Notes under the pieces: generated by a model | Told to the model about the DNA's origin: nothing | The model's database searches: none | The model's input: only the letters and a program-made list of their open reading frames with translations | Program-made: the position numbers and the translations under genes | NCBI GenBank assembly: GCA_009829735.1 | Contig: CM020618.1 | Location: 33,828,894-33,892,893 of the forward strand | Reading direction: 5' to 3' | Length of the DNA stretch: 64,000 nt | Source of the DNA: Pyropia yezoensis | Lineage: Eukaryota; Rhodophyta; Bangiophyceae; Bangiales; Bangiaceae | Shown here: positions 19,056-29,059 of the stretch, in pieces | Numbering within the stretch: the stretch's first letter is position 1 | How the letters are laid out: each line of letters opens with the position of its first letter

Positions 19056-20999
19056 CTAGGCACGCATGCTAGACTCTCCCACTCCACGGCCCTCGCCCTC
19101 CCGTGGAGGCGAGCGGCGAGACCCACGCCGATAACGGTCTCCACTCGTTGGAGGGGGCGGCGGCTCCAAGTCGGAACCGTCGCGCCCCTCACGGTCGCGC
19201 AAGTGGCGCCGACCGTGGCCACTCTTCTGCCTGGTCTTGCGCGCAAGTTTGCGACGCAGACGCTGGACAGACTCCGTCTCCGACGGGGTAGAGGACTCCG
19301 AAACGGAGTAAGACAACTCGTCTTCCGATACGGAAGGAGAGCGCCGCGAGTGTCGGCGACGACGGCGAGGAGGCGAGTATGCCCGGCTCGCGCGACGTTT
19401 GCCACGCCCAAGTGGGGCTGGCTGGGGCATAATAGCCCCAATGCGAGCCAACTCGGCTGTCATAAACTCCGCCACCGACTCGCAACTCGCGGTCGCCACT
19501 GCAGTACGAACGCGCTCCTCAAGTTGAGGAGTCTCGGAACTCTGTATGGTTGCGGTCGACGCGGCCAACCAGGAAATGGTGCGCACCAACGTGGTGATCA
19601 TCATCTCTGAGGTTAGAGGCGTGGGCGGCAACACCAACTTGGGGTATACCGTCAGGAGGGTGGCCCCCAAGTTGGGGGACACCGGGGTGGAAGACTCCAC
19701 GGCCACGCTGATCGGGATGTTCCCGTGAGGTTGGAAAGGAACCGGAGGAAGCGGAGGGGCCCGCCGAGGTGGCGGTACCCGGGTGTAGCTGCGACCCCGA
19801 CTTGGGGCTCCCGCAGTGGGTTGAGTCATGTGGTCATCATAGGACGGCACGGCCATAACTATGGGCTTGTCCGGGGGTGGCGCAGTGTGGCGATCCACCC
19901 CCGGGGCATACGGGTAGTCCCCGATGCCCAACCCCTCTCGTAGGACCACACGGCCGTCGTGAAGTTCACGAGCGACCCACACGAACTGGCGAAGTGCGCC
20001 ATCGTCCTTGGGCCCACGAGTGGGGCGGCGCAACTTGTGCTCGATGCTCTCCCACTCGATAAACTTATGGAGCCGGAGCATCTCCTCAAGTAGAGTGAGT
20101 TGTCCTGATGAGCACCCCTCAGCAACTAGCTGAGGGGTGAGCTGTTCCAAACCTTGGAGGAGCCGGAGGGGGAGATGCCAGAGCATCCCCCGCCGCTGAA
20201 CACAGGACACCCAGGTCGACATGACCTCGAGGAGCCAGTGGGTGGCCAACATGGCCCACACCAGGTGATCAGGGGCAGCCGTCAACATGACGGAGCCGAA
20301 GTGGTTAAGCAACCGTGGCAACAACGCCGGGAACCCGTAGGGGACCTCAACTTGAGGCCACCACTCGGGCTTCTTCGGATAGTACTGCTCCTTACTGGCA
20401 GCAGACTGTTGAGGAAACTCAAGTTGAGCCGAGGTCACCAAGTAGGGACCTCGCCGGAAGTCTTTCTCCATCCGCACATCAAAGTGATGAGTGTGCGGAT
20501 CGGCCTCGTGGAGGTACGGTGGGCGAGTTGCCACAGCGTCCCACGTGAAGGTCGGCAAGTCGCCGGGACCCGGGATAGTTCCCCCGCGGTCGACCATGGC
20601 CTTGGCACGCTGAACGTCCTCAATCTCCTCATCGTCCAGGAAGGCAAACTGGTCCGTCCTGAAGCCGGCAGGGAACCCGACCCTACGGGGATACTACTCC
20701 CGTAGGCGGTCCCATACCCGGCCCAACGCTGCGCCAAGTCGGCCAAAGCGAAGAACAGTCAGCCCCTCCTCATAGAGAGGCCAAGCGGGGTAAAACCACC
20801 GCCCCAAGGCCTCATGCGGGACAACTTGTCCCGCCTCCGGGGGAGACCCCGCCGTCAACCCAAAGCCGGTTGACGCGGGAGTCCCGTCCCCCGGAGCGAT
20901 CGCGGAGCCCCCGCCGGAAGTCCCGGCGGGTGCTGCCCCGTAGGAGGTGTCCTCCATGCGCTCGTCAAGAGAGTCCGTCTCCACTCCCGGAGTCGCCAT
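19056..20999 (-). CDS. Antisense ORF next to chromovirus pol; gag-like or accessory
   Basis: From ATG 20999 the minus-strand frame is open for about 100 codons, meets one TAG at 20694-20696, and continues in the same phase to 19056, about 650 codons in all. The middle part looks globular (YYPKKPEWWPQVEVPYG, MLATHWLLEVMSTWVSC, LTLLEEMLRLHKFIEWES). The C-terminal part is basic and Ser/Arg-rich (RRRRRHSRRSPSVSEDE, RLRRKLARKTRQKSGHG). No CCHC knuckle is present. Size and layout resemble a Gag, or the antisense accessory ORFs that some plant Ty3/gypsy elements carry between pol and the 3' LTR. It lies tail-to-tail with pol, 110 bp from the chromodomain stop. A separate element in opposite orientation is the alternative. 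Confidence 0.5.
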
Positions 21000-21939
21000 G
21001 ACTCTCCCCAAGTTGGGGAGAGACGCTCTGGCTATCGCAGCACGAGACCCGCCTCGAGTTGAGGGGGACTCGGATCGTGGGTATACGGGTGGCCTCTCCA
21101 GCGTGGGGCGGCCCAGTGGAAAGTGAAAGGGAGGTGGTGGTGTAGGTGAAGTGTGAACTGAAGAAAGCAAGCTGCCGAGTGGGCAAGCTTGAGGAAAGGG
21201 GCGGTCAACGTGACCGCCTCCACATCCGCGTTATGTACACGCTGGGGGACAGCAAGTCGCGCCCCCAACGCCGAGACGTGCGTTTACGCACCCCCTCACA
21301 GGGCCGACCGGGTCGGTCGGAACTGAGGAGAGGGGAGTGTGGCAGTATTGACCCCCAGGTAGGGGGGCAACACGTGCCATGCAAGGGGCGGCAGGCCACT
21401 AGCCTGATCCGTTCCTCCCCCTGCATTTGGGTCCATATTCCCTAAGTTTGGGATAGTTAGCTTAGTAGTAAATCCAACTTGGATTTGAGGGTTTTCTGCA
21501 TTTATCGTCTTGAATTTTCGTGTGGCCCGGTGGGCAGGTGCTGGGGTGGGAGATTCTGAATGGCGAGATTCTGAGTGGACCCTGGGGGGATAAGGGGAGG
21601 GACAGCGGGGCTTGGCCCTGCGTCCCCGTCCCGACCAAGAAACTGTTGGACCACACACCATCCTCTTGTTTGTCCGTGGGGGGTTTGCCCCACAACAGGG
21701 ACAGAGTGTGTGCGACTTGCACTTCTTCCGGTTCCCCCGACACGGGAGGCAGCCCTAGCACACCGCCCCAACTTGGGTGCCGTGTGTGCTTGTGGTTTTT
21801 GCCACAGTGCCGTCAACCGGCCGCTGCCGCCACCACCGCTCGGGTCGTCCAGCCGAGCGACACACACGGCACACCCACAAAGCCGTCCGAGGCTGACGCC
21901 ATCGCCAAATGAGCGTTGCCGCCACGCCCAAGGGGGGGG
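21000..21939. other. Possible terminal region of the retroelement, no gene
   Basis: Intermediate-GC sequence shows no protein I can support. It continues the composition of the retroelement and may hold a terminal repeat. CAACTTGG-type words recur, but I cannot pair it with another copy because the opposite end is in the gap. Confidence 0.4.
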
Positions 21940-22430
21940 GGAGAGGGGGGGAAAGGTGGGCAAGCGCGGTGGGCGGGTGGGAAGGGGCAGACGAGGGGCA
22001 ACCAAGCTACGCGCAGGGCGTCACCGGCGAAGCGCCCGCGCGCTCGTCCGCCCCTCCCCACACACACACCGCCCTATACCCACCTTCCCACCCTCCCCCA
22101 CCACCTCCTCACCCGCCCCCCCCCCGCCCCCCCCCACTCTTCTTACCTTGGCGGGGATGTGGCAACAGGGGGCGGGCGCGTGCACGACCAAGGCGGGTGG
22201 CGGGCTTTATCGGCCGGGGAAAGGGTGGGGGACAGGGTGGGGAAAAGAGGCAAAGAAGCCCGGTGGGGGAGGGGGGGAAGGGTGGGCAAGCGGGAAAGGG
22301 CGCGTCGACTCGATGGGGGGGGAGGGGGCGGGAGGGGAGGGGGGGCGGGCGTCACACGCATGCGCGCACGCGCGTCACAGCACTCGCCCGCACGGGCCGT
22401 TGCGAGGAGGACGCGCCTCCAGAACGCGAG
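21940..22430 (+). repeat. Dispersed GC-rich repeat, copy B
   Basis: This is nearly identical to 14340-14765 over ~425 bp (only a few substitutions), ending with the same CACGCGCGTCACAGCACTC. Here the sequence continues with GCCCGCACGGGCC and GCGAGGAGGACGCGCCTCCA, a block also found inverted at about 28450-28475. It shows what should lie beyond the left edge of the N gap if the copies are colinear. Confidence 0.85.
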
Positions 22431-23430
22431 CGTGTTTACGAACGCATTGCCGCCCCTAAATTGCGGGTTCGTAGAAACGACGGCTTCAGCGTGTCCTTAG
22501 CTTCGGTTGCTAGGTTCTTCCCTGTGTTTGGGTCTGGGGCTGATTCCATCGTATCTACTGCATGCTTGCGGCCGCGGCTATGGATTGCCAGGTGCTGGCC
22601 AATTATTGCACGAGATTGCACGACACCTGTGATTGCGTATCACATGGGTGGTTGATTGGCGCCTTCGGGGGCGAGATTCTCCGCGTTGCCTGCGTGCTGG
22701 CGGCGCCCTGCTGACCTGTCGTCCACTTGTGTGGCAGGCTGTCGCCGATGTGATAAGCTGTCACTGGAACTCAGCTTTGCAACCCGTGGAATTCTACACT
22801 GACTCATTAACGGAGTATAGGCAGGCCGGCCGGTTCTTTTGAGTGACCCAGTCTGGCCAGCAGCAACGACAAAGGGCAACCAGCTTGGCTGCATCGACCC
22901 TATCGGTCAATTGCCAGAGGACAATTAGTTCAAATATACAAGTCCCAGTATCGTGTTTTAGCCCCCCCAACCAACCCCCCCCAACCAACTCCCCCCCCGA
23001 CCACCCCCCCCCCCCCCCCCCCCCCCCCCCCGTCCACGTGGCGCGCTCACACGCCACCATGCCACCCCCCGTTCCAAAACGCGTTTTGTTTGCGTTTTGG
23101 TTGAGATCTGCAAATACTACATACCTCCGGCGCCCCTGCCCGCGGCGGCGGCGATCGCGGAGGCGTCGGCCGCGCCACCACGGCGGGGGTGAATCACTCA
23201 CGCTCAACCCACCGCGGCCAACCGCACCCCCGCTGCCCTCACCCCATCCTCTATCATCGGCACACCCACTTTAAGCGCCACCATCCCCCCCCCCCCCCCC
23301 CCCCCCCCCGTGGCGGCCCGGCGGCGACGGCGCCAGCGCAATACCGCCGCCACCCTCCTCCCCACCGCAGAGGCTATGCTTGCGCCGCCCGCCTGCCAAC
23401 GAGTCTCTTCCCCCCAGCCCCCACTCGCCC
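22431..23430. other. Intergenic with two poly-C tracts
   Basis: No gene is supported. Poly-C runs lie at about 23006-23031 and 23285-23310. A downstream exon of the minus-strand RGG protein may lie here, since that gene appears to have a splice donor at 23436/23435, but I cannot identify it. Confidence 0.4.
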
Positions 23431-23435
23431 CCTAC

Positions 23436-24805
23436 CTGCTGCCGCCGCCACCGCCCCCGCCAACCTCGACAGCCTCAGCGTCCCCGTCGACCGGCTCACC
23501 AGCTTCGACAGGTGACTCTGCGATGTTACTGGCGAGGCGGTCTGGCGTCGCCGCCGCCGCCACCGTGAGCTCCCGCGATTGTTGCACCCCAAAGTCCACA
23601 GGCGTAGTAGAAGTACTGGACTGGGAGCTTGCCGCCGCCTGCGTCCGCTCGGCCAAGCCACACGCCGTGCCAGTGTAAGTGGTGATAAGGCTGGAGATGT
23701 GTTCAACGGCTGCGTGCAGTCGGTTGATCTTACCGTCCAGTGCCCTGAAGCCCGTCGTAATCACTCGTACCAGGGCCTTCAGATCGGCCCCGTGTCCTTG
23801 AGGTAGCTGGTCGGCTGCCGCGTTGAGTGCTGCGCCCGCTGCAGCGACGCTGGTTGCACCTGACACACTCCCCGCCCGCCTCATTGGCGATGGCGAACGA
23901 GATCCCCGGGGGCGCCTGCTGGGCGGCGGGAGATCGGTCGAGGGTACTGACCCGCCCCCGGTAGAAGGGGAGGAGTCCTCTGAGGACGACGCCAGCGCGG
24001 ACGTAGGTGTGTCCGACGGTGGAGGTGCGTACATCATGGGCAGTGCCCATCGACCGCCACGACCACCACAACCGCCACGACCGCCACGACCGCCACGACC
24101 GCCACGACCGCCACGACCGCCACGACCGCCTTGACCAACACGACCACCAGATCCGCGGCTGCGTGCAGGACGCGGCTCAACAGACTGTGTAGAAGGGGTT
24201 GCGGGAGTTGGTGAGAGTCCGTGCAAAGCCCCGAGGCCCCCGTGACGACCACAGCCGCAACCACACGGCGGCTGCAGCGCAGATGAACCGCCACTGGCCC
24301 CGCTGGCACGTGGGCTAGCTGCTGGGAAGCTCGGAGTAGCCTGACAAGGCTCAGGAGCCATGGAGCCAGCCGGTGGTGGCAGCTCGGGGCCCCTTGGTGG
24401 AGCAATAGGGGGTAGGGAGTGCGCAGCAGAGTGCAGACCAGCAGCCGGCCGGACAGGGAAGTGTCCACCACTGTCCGCCGACCCCGAGTCTTGTGTGTGG
24501 GCGGGTACACGGCGACTTCTAAAGCGGTGAAGCGAGTCGTCGCGTGGCTGCTCCCACGCGGCCGCCAAGCGCGGCGGGGGGCAGCTACAGGCCGGGGCAA
24601 GGGCAACCTCTCCCGCAAAGCCCGGTAGAGGAGGGGGGCCGCGACCAAGTACCGGCGCTCGGGGCCCAGCAGCGCTGTCTGACCGAGGCAGAGGACCGCC
24701 CGCCCCAGGAAGGGAGTCGGTGCTTGTTTCCGCACGGGAAGAGAGCCCCACCGACGCGCGTGGGGACGGAGTGCCGCTCCCATGTCCATAGTCACTGGAA
24801 GCCAT
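23436..24805 (-). CDS. RGG-box protein with predicted helical C-terminal segment, 5' exon
   Basis: From ATG 24805 the frame gives about 456 residues. Order: a Ser/Pro-rich N terminus, a Cys/Gly patch (PPCGCGCGRHGG), a run of GRG/GGR triplets at about 24050-24135 (an RGG box), a Ser/Arg-rich stretch (PSRRPRGSRSPSPMRR), then a predicted amphipathic helix (DLKALVRVITTGFRALDGKI followed by NRLHAAVEHISSLI). RGG boxes usually bind RNA. The frame ends at AGCAG|GTAGGG, a good donor at 23436/23435, so the end is probably an exon boundary and the true C terminus lies below 23430. No family is recognised. The overlapping frame on the same strand looks like a shadow. Confidence 0.45.
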
Positions 24806-24885
24806 GGTTGGAGGTGTTGGTTGGGTCGTTGAGAGGTTGGAGGTGTTGGGTCGTGGAGAGGTTGGAGGTGTTGGGTCGTTGAGAT
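24806..24885. repeat. Short tandem repeat in the leader of the RGG gene
   Basis: Three imperfect units of GGTTGGAGGTGTTGGGTCGT with spacers (about 27-30 bp) sit directly upstream of the minus-strand ATG at 24805. Confidence 0.75.
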
Positions 24886-25409
24886 CACAGAGGCCAGGTG
24901 AAGGGCAGGCGTGGGAGCAAGGCAATGGTCAAGTGCACGGAGAAGCTCGGACTCTGAGGGTGACTGCTGTGGGGCGGGGCAAGGAAGAGAGAACAGACAA
25001 GACGGGAAGCCAGGGGACATGATAAACAGAAACGAACCGACTGTGACCGACCCACAACACCGACGCCATCGGCCTTCCGCGACCCTGTGCTGGTCGAGCC
25101 CACGACCCCGCCCGCTTGCCATCCGCCACCCACCACGCCCACTGAGCTGCCCCCCGCTCCACACACCAGAGGACCACCTGCACGAACGTACATGAACACG
25201 GGGATTGCGTGGCATCGCTATCACCGCGAAGCCAGTAGCTTCTTGGTGACAAAAGAGGCGTCCATGCAACATAGTATGGGTTGATGCTGCACCAACAGCA
25301 GGCACGACAAAAAGCGCAGCCAGAGTGCGGGCTCCAGCACCACGAAAAACGGCCCAAGGCGGTACCGGCATCGTCGTCCCACCACACACCACGGGCGGCC
25401 ATGGACGCC

Positions 25410-25482
25410 GGTTGCCCCTTGTCAAGGTCATTGACCGCGGACGTTGGTTGCCCCTGGTCGGAGTCATTGGCCGCGGAAAGTC
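25410..25482. repeat. 36-bp tandem duplication
   Basis: GGTTGCCCCTTGTCAAGGTC and GGTTGCCCCTGGTCGGAGTC start 36 bp apart, both followed by ATTG-CCGCGG. No gene is supported between about 24890 and 25790. Confidence 0.6.
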
Positions 25483-25793
25483 ACCGGCCCGGTCGTCGTC
25501 CCGGAAGATGGACAGTGCTGGTAGGGTGGCGACGGCAACGCCAGGGCCTTTGTGGCCCCAGTTCCTGGTACTTGGCAGTGTGACACTGGGACATGCAATC
25601 ACACATGAGCGACGCCCATCTCTGTGAAAGTGCACGGGTGGGTGAGGTGGGCGAGTCTTGGCCGCGAGGCGACGGAGAGGCGTGCGAGGCGTGTGGTCGA
25701 CGTGCGTTGCAACTGCACCCACCTTTTGATTTCATCTGAAATCCCCTACGATAGGCAAGTGTTGTCCAGGCCAGCCAATCATACGTACAGAAC

Positions 25794-26028
25794 CACACCA
25801 GGGCCTTGGACTTGGATGAATGCGTCGAAGAGTTTGGTGAGCTGCGGAGAACAAATGATGTCGAGCGAGCTAACGCCACGCCGAGTCGCAACTTCGTGGG
25901 GGGCGCCGTCGTTTGTAATGGTCGGCCGGCCGTCCCTGTCCCGCGCGTGTCGTTTTTGTTCGCTCCTGCGATGGCCTTCACGCGCTACTGTGCTGTGTGC
26001 AGCTCGCTTCGGGTGGTATGACTATACT
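25794..26028 (-). other. Possible non-LTR endonuclease remnant
   Basis: One minus-strand frame without ATG is open for about 78 codons and contains GRPTITNDGAPHEVATRR followed by GVSSLDIICSP. This resembles the PT...SSLD region that precedes the SDH motif of LINE-type endonucleases. The expected SDH is absent and the frame stops at TGA soon after. It may be a decayed fragment. Confidence is low. Confidence 0.25.
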
Positions 26029-26029
26029 C

Positions 26030-28120
26030 TGGCGCTTCCTCTCAGTCAACGCAGTAGCGCTACAGGATCCACTCCCCCCGTTGCTCTCCACGGTAGCAGA
26101 ACGAAGCACGAACTGCGCGGAAGCACGCTGTCTATCTCTCTTGGGTCTGCTAGGTGGCTTCTTGAGGGTGGGAGTCCTCGCGAGATTGCTTGTGTGGCAG
26201 CAAAGCAGCGACACACTGGTCGCAAGCTCGCGGAGAGTGCAGTGACGACTCGCCTCTTTGAGCAACTGAGCCACGAAGACGAGGCTGCTGGGGCCCCCGC
26301 CGCTATCCACACGGCCACAGCCGCCCCCTACCTCAAACTAACCCGCACCTCACCGTAACCAGAGGTAGAGGGACAGATACGCCAGGAACGTGACATTTTT
26401 AATCCCAAAGCAGGCTAGACTAGTACCCCCATAGCTACTAGTTGACCGGCGGGCCGGCCCTGCGGGAACAGAGAGAAAAAGGTACAAGAGACGGGGAGAC
26501 GAGACGTGATGCTGGAGAGCCCGCGCCTTCGTAGCGACAAAACTCCATGCAGCGTCGACGGGCGGCGTTGGTTGCCGCCGCCGGCAGAGGCGTAGGTGTT
26601 CGCGCGGGGAAGATGCGGTGGAGCAAACGCAACCGACAGGCGGCGCGCCGCGGGGAGGGCCAGATCAGTCTCGTCTCGGAAGAAGAAGAAGGGCGCTGTG
26701 TCCCTCGGTGTGATGTACAGACGAGCACGTAGGGTGGGAGGGTTTGGCGCGCGAGAAGAACTGGACGCTGCCGGCCTTGCGTCAGCGGCGGCCAGCCCCC
26801 ACCGCAGGCGGTCTTGTACTGGCCGCCGTGGGCCGCGCCGCCTCGGCCGTCGCCCCCGAACGGTGCTGCGGCAGGCCGCAGCGCGCGCCGCGGCGCAGCT
26901 GCGGCGCAGCCGCGGGAGCGGGCGCGCAGCCGCGCAGCCGCTGTGCAGCGGCGCTGCGACGAGGAAGTGAAAGCAGCAGCCACCCCCCGCCGCGGGGGCA
27001 AGGAGAGCGGCCGCGCCGAGTGGGCGCGGGCGGGGCAAACGCACGGCATGGCACCGCGCGCGCGCGGGCACCGACAGGCGGTGCGTCGGTCCCGACCGAC
27101 AGGATGGGGCGGCGGCGAGCGGGGGAGGAAGCAAGGAGCGGGCGTGGCACCCATGGAGACGGGCCGCTCCCCCCCGCCTGCCATACGGGTCGCGGGCGAC
27201 CGACTTGGCGCCCGCCGGGGGAAATAATCACACAGCCGGTTACAGGAAGAATCGACATTCAGGTCACTACTGTGCCCCCAGCCGCCGTCCGAGGCAGCGG
27301 CCAACCGCCCCCCGACAGCAGGTATGCCCCCGCCGCGACCGATGCCGACACCCCCCCCCCCCCCCCCCCCCCCCGGCCCCCGGCGGCACCCCGCCCCCCC
27401 CCCCACCCCCCCCCCCTCCCCCGCCCCCCTCGGGCCGCAGCCACCAGCGGGGTTGCGCGGGGCAGCGGCCGCCAACGCCCCGCACCCGAACGCCAGCGGC
27501 CTCCCGGCCCCAAGCAGCAGCTACCCCCCAACCAGCACTCGTCGCCCACCGCATGCCCCTAGCTGCCCACAGCCCTAGCCCTCCTTCAGGCAGCAAATAA
27601 CCGACCCCCTCCCCCAGCCGCCAGCGGCCGCCCCACCCACGGGCAGCGGCCGTCCCACCCACGGGCAGCAGCCGCCCCCCACTCACCTGCCGCCGCCCAA
27701 CCCACCCTGCGGCTGCCGCCCCCTGCCCAGCTGCGGCCACCCCATCCTTAGCTTCCCCGCGCCCCGACCTCGGCCGAAGCCGCCAGTCGCCGCCTTCTCC
27801 CCGGCAGCGGCCGCCCGCTCCCACCGCTAGCCGCCTGCGGAAGCCCCCTCCCCGGAAGAGGCCGCCCCGCACCCGGCCTCAGCCGCCGCACTCGCGGCCG
27901 CGGCCGCCCCCCCCTGCCCGGCAGTGGCCACATCCCGCAACAAAGCAGCCCCAAAGCAGCCGCCCGACGCCAGCCAGCCGCCGCCGCCCCCCCCCCCCCC
28001 CCCCCGCAGCAGCCGCCCCTACTCTGGCCGTTACAGCGCACCCCCCAGGCACAGCGGGTGACTCCCCGCCCCGAGTCCCCCTTCCCCCTCGCCGACCAGG
28101 CCCTTCACCCTCCCGAAGCG
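26030..28120. other. GC-rich low-complexity DNA, no supported gene
   Basis: The stretch is dominated by CCG/GCC repeats and poly-C (about 27352-27374 and 27988-28006), with long but compositionally meaningless frames on both strands. It includes the inverted dispersed repeat at 26796-26905. Confidence 0.5.
26796..26905 (-). repeat. Inverted copy of the dispersed repeat at 8312-8408
   Basis: The reverse complement carries the same GGCCTGCCGCAGCACCGTTC and AGTACAAGACCGCCTGCGGT blocks as the left copy. Confidence 0.75.
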
Positions 28121-28439
28121 AGTGGGCACCACTGCGCAACCCCCACGATGGCAACCCCCTCGAAGGCCGCTGGCAGCTGGCTATTTAAGACCGACGGCTC
28201 GCCGCATCTTGCCATGCGAACCCAACGTGTGGCTGGGAGCAATTGGATATCGCAAATATGTGGACCAAGCAGTTGGCGCTAGTGCGACAAGAAGCGTGGC
28301 TGCTTCACTTAGGAGCTTCGCTAATGAGGCCGTAGTAGGAGTGGTTCATTTTCTCCGAGGTGATCAACCTAATTATCTAGTCGTGTCGTACATACGCCGT
28401 GCGCGCGCGCGAAGCATGCACGCACGCACGCGCACCGCG

Positions 28440-28790
28440 CCCACCTCTGGAGGCGCGTCCTCCTCGCAGCGGCCCCTCCCCTCCCGTCCCCTCCCCCCCC
28501 ATCGAGTCGTCGCGCCCTTTCCGGTACCGGCAATCGATCCTCGGCGCGCTTGTGTCCTACGCGCCCGGTGCCTGCACACCTGTTGCTCCCGCTGGGTACA
28601 GGGCGGTGTGTGTGTGGGGAGGGGTGGACGAGCGCGCGGGCGTTTCGCCGGTGACGCCCTGTGCGTAGCCCGGTTGCCCCTCGTCTGCCCCTTCCCACCC
28701 GCCCATCGCGCTCGGTTGCCCCTCGTCTGCCCCTTCCCACTCGCCCACCGCGCTTGCCCACCCTTCCCGCCCTCTCCAACACCCTCTCCC
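28440..28790 (-). repeat. Dispersed GC-rich repeat, inverted partial copy C
   Basis: The reverse complement matches the end block GCGAGGAGGACGCGCCTCCA, the CGTCGACTCGATGGGG-like block, and the GGCGTCACCGGCGAAACGCC and GACGAGGGGCAACCGGGCTA blocks of the family. A 43-bp internal duplication (GTTGCCCCTCGTCTGCCCCT) and short CCGCCCCCTCAC tandem units lie at 28670-28850. Confidence 0.75.
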
Positions 28791-29059
28791 GCCCCCTCAC
28801 TCGCCCCCTCACCCGCCCCATCACCCGCCCCCTCACCCGCTCGTCTCCTACGCCTCTCCGCATCGCACCGCCCCCCTCCTTCTCTTCCACCCCCGCCGAT
28901 CCCGGCCAAGAACGGGGGGGGTGGGGGGGGAGGGAAGGACCTGTTCCTGTGGCATATATGTTTGAGCCGTCCACGCCCATACCCCCTCCACCCACCCCCC
29001 TCTGATTCCGACCAAGTCGCACAGCGCATGCTGTTCTGTCCTGCCACTGGCGTCTCAGC

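Noticed and set aside
24034..25722. 562-residue frame overlapping the RGG gene
   Set aside because: It overlaps the better-supported frame in another phase, and its upstream half has no coding character.
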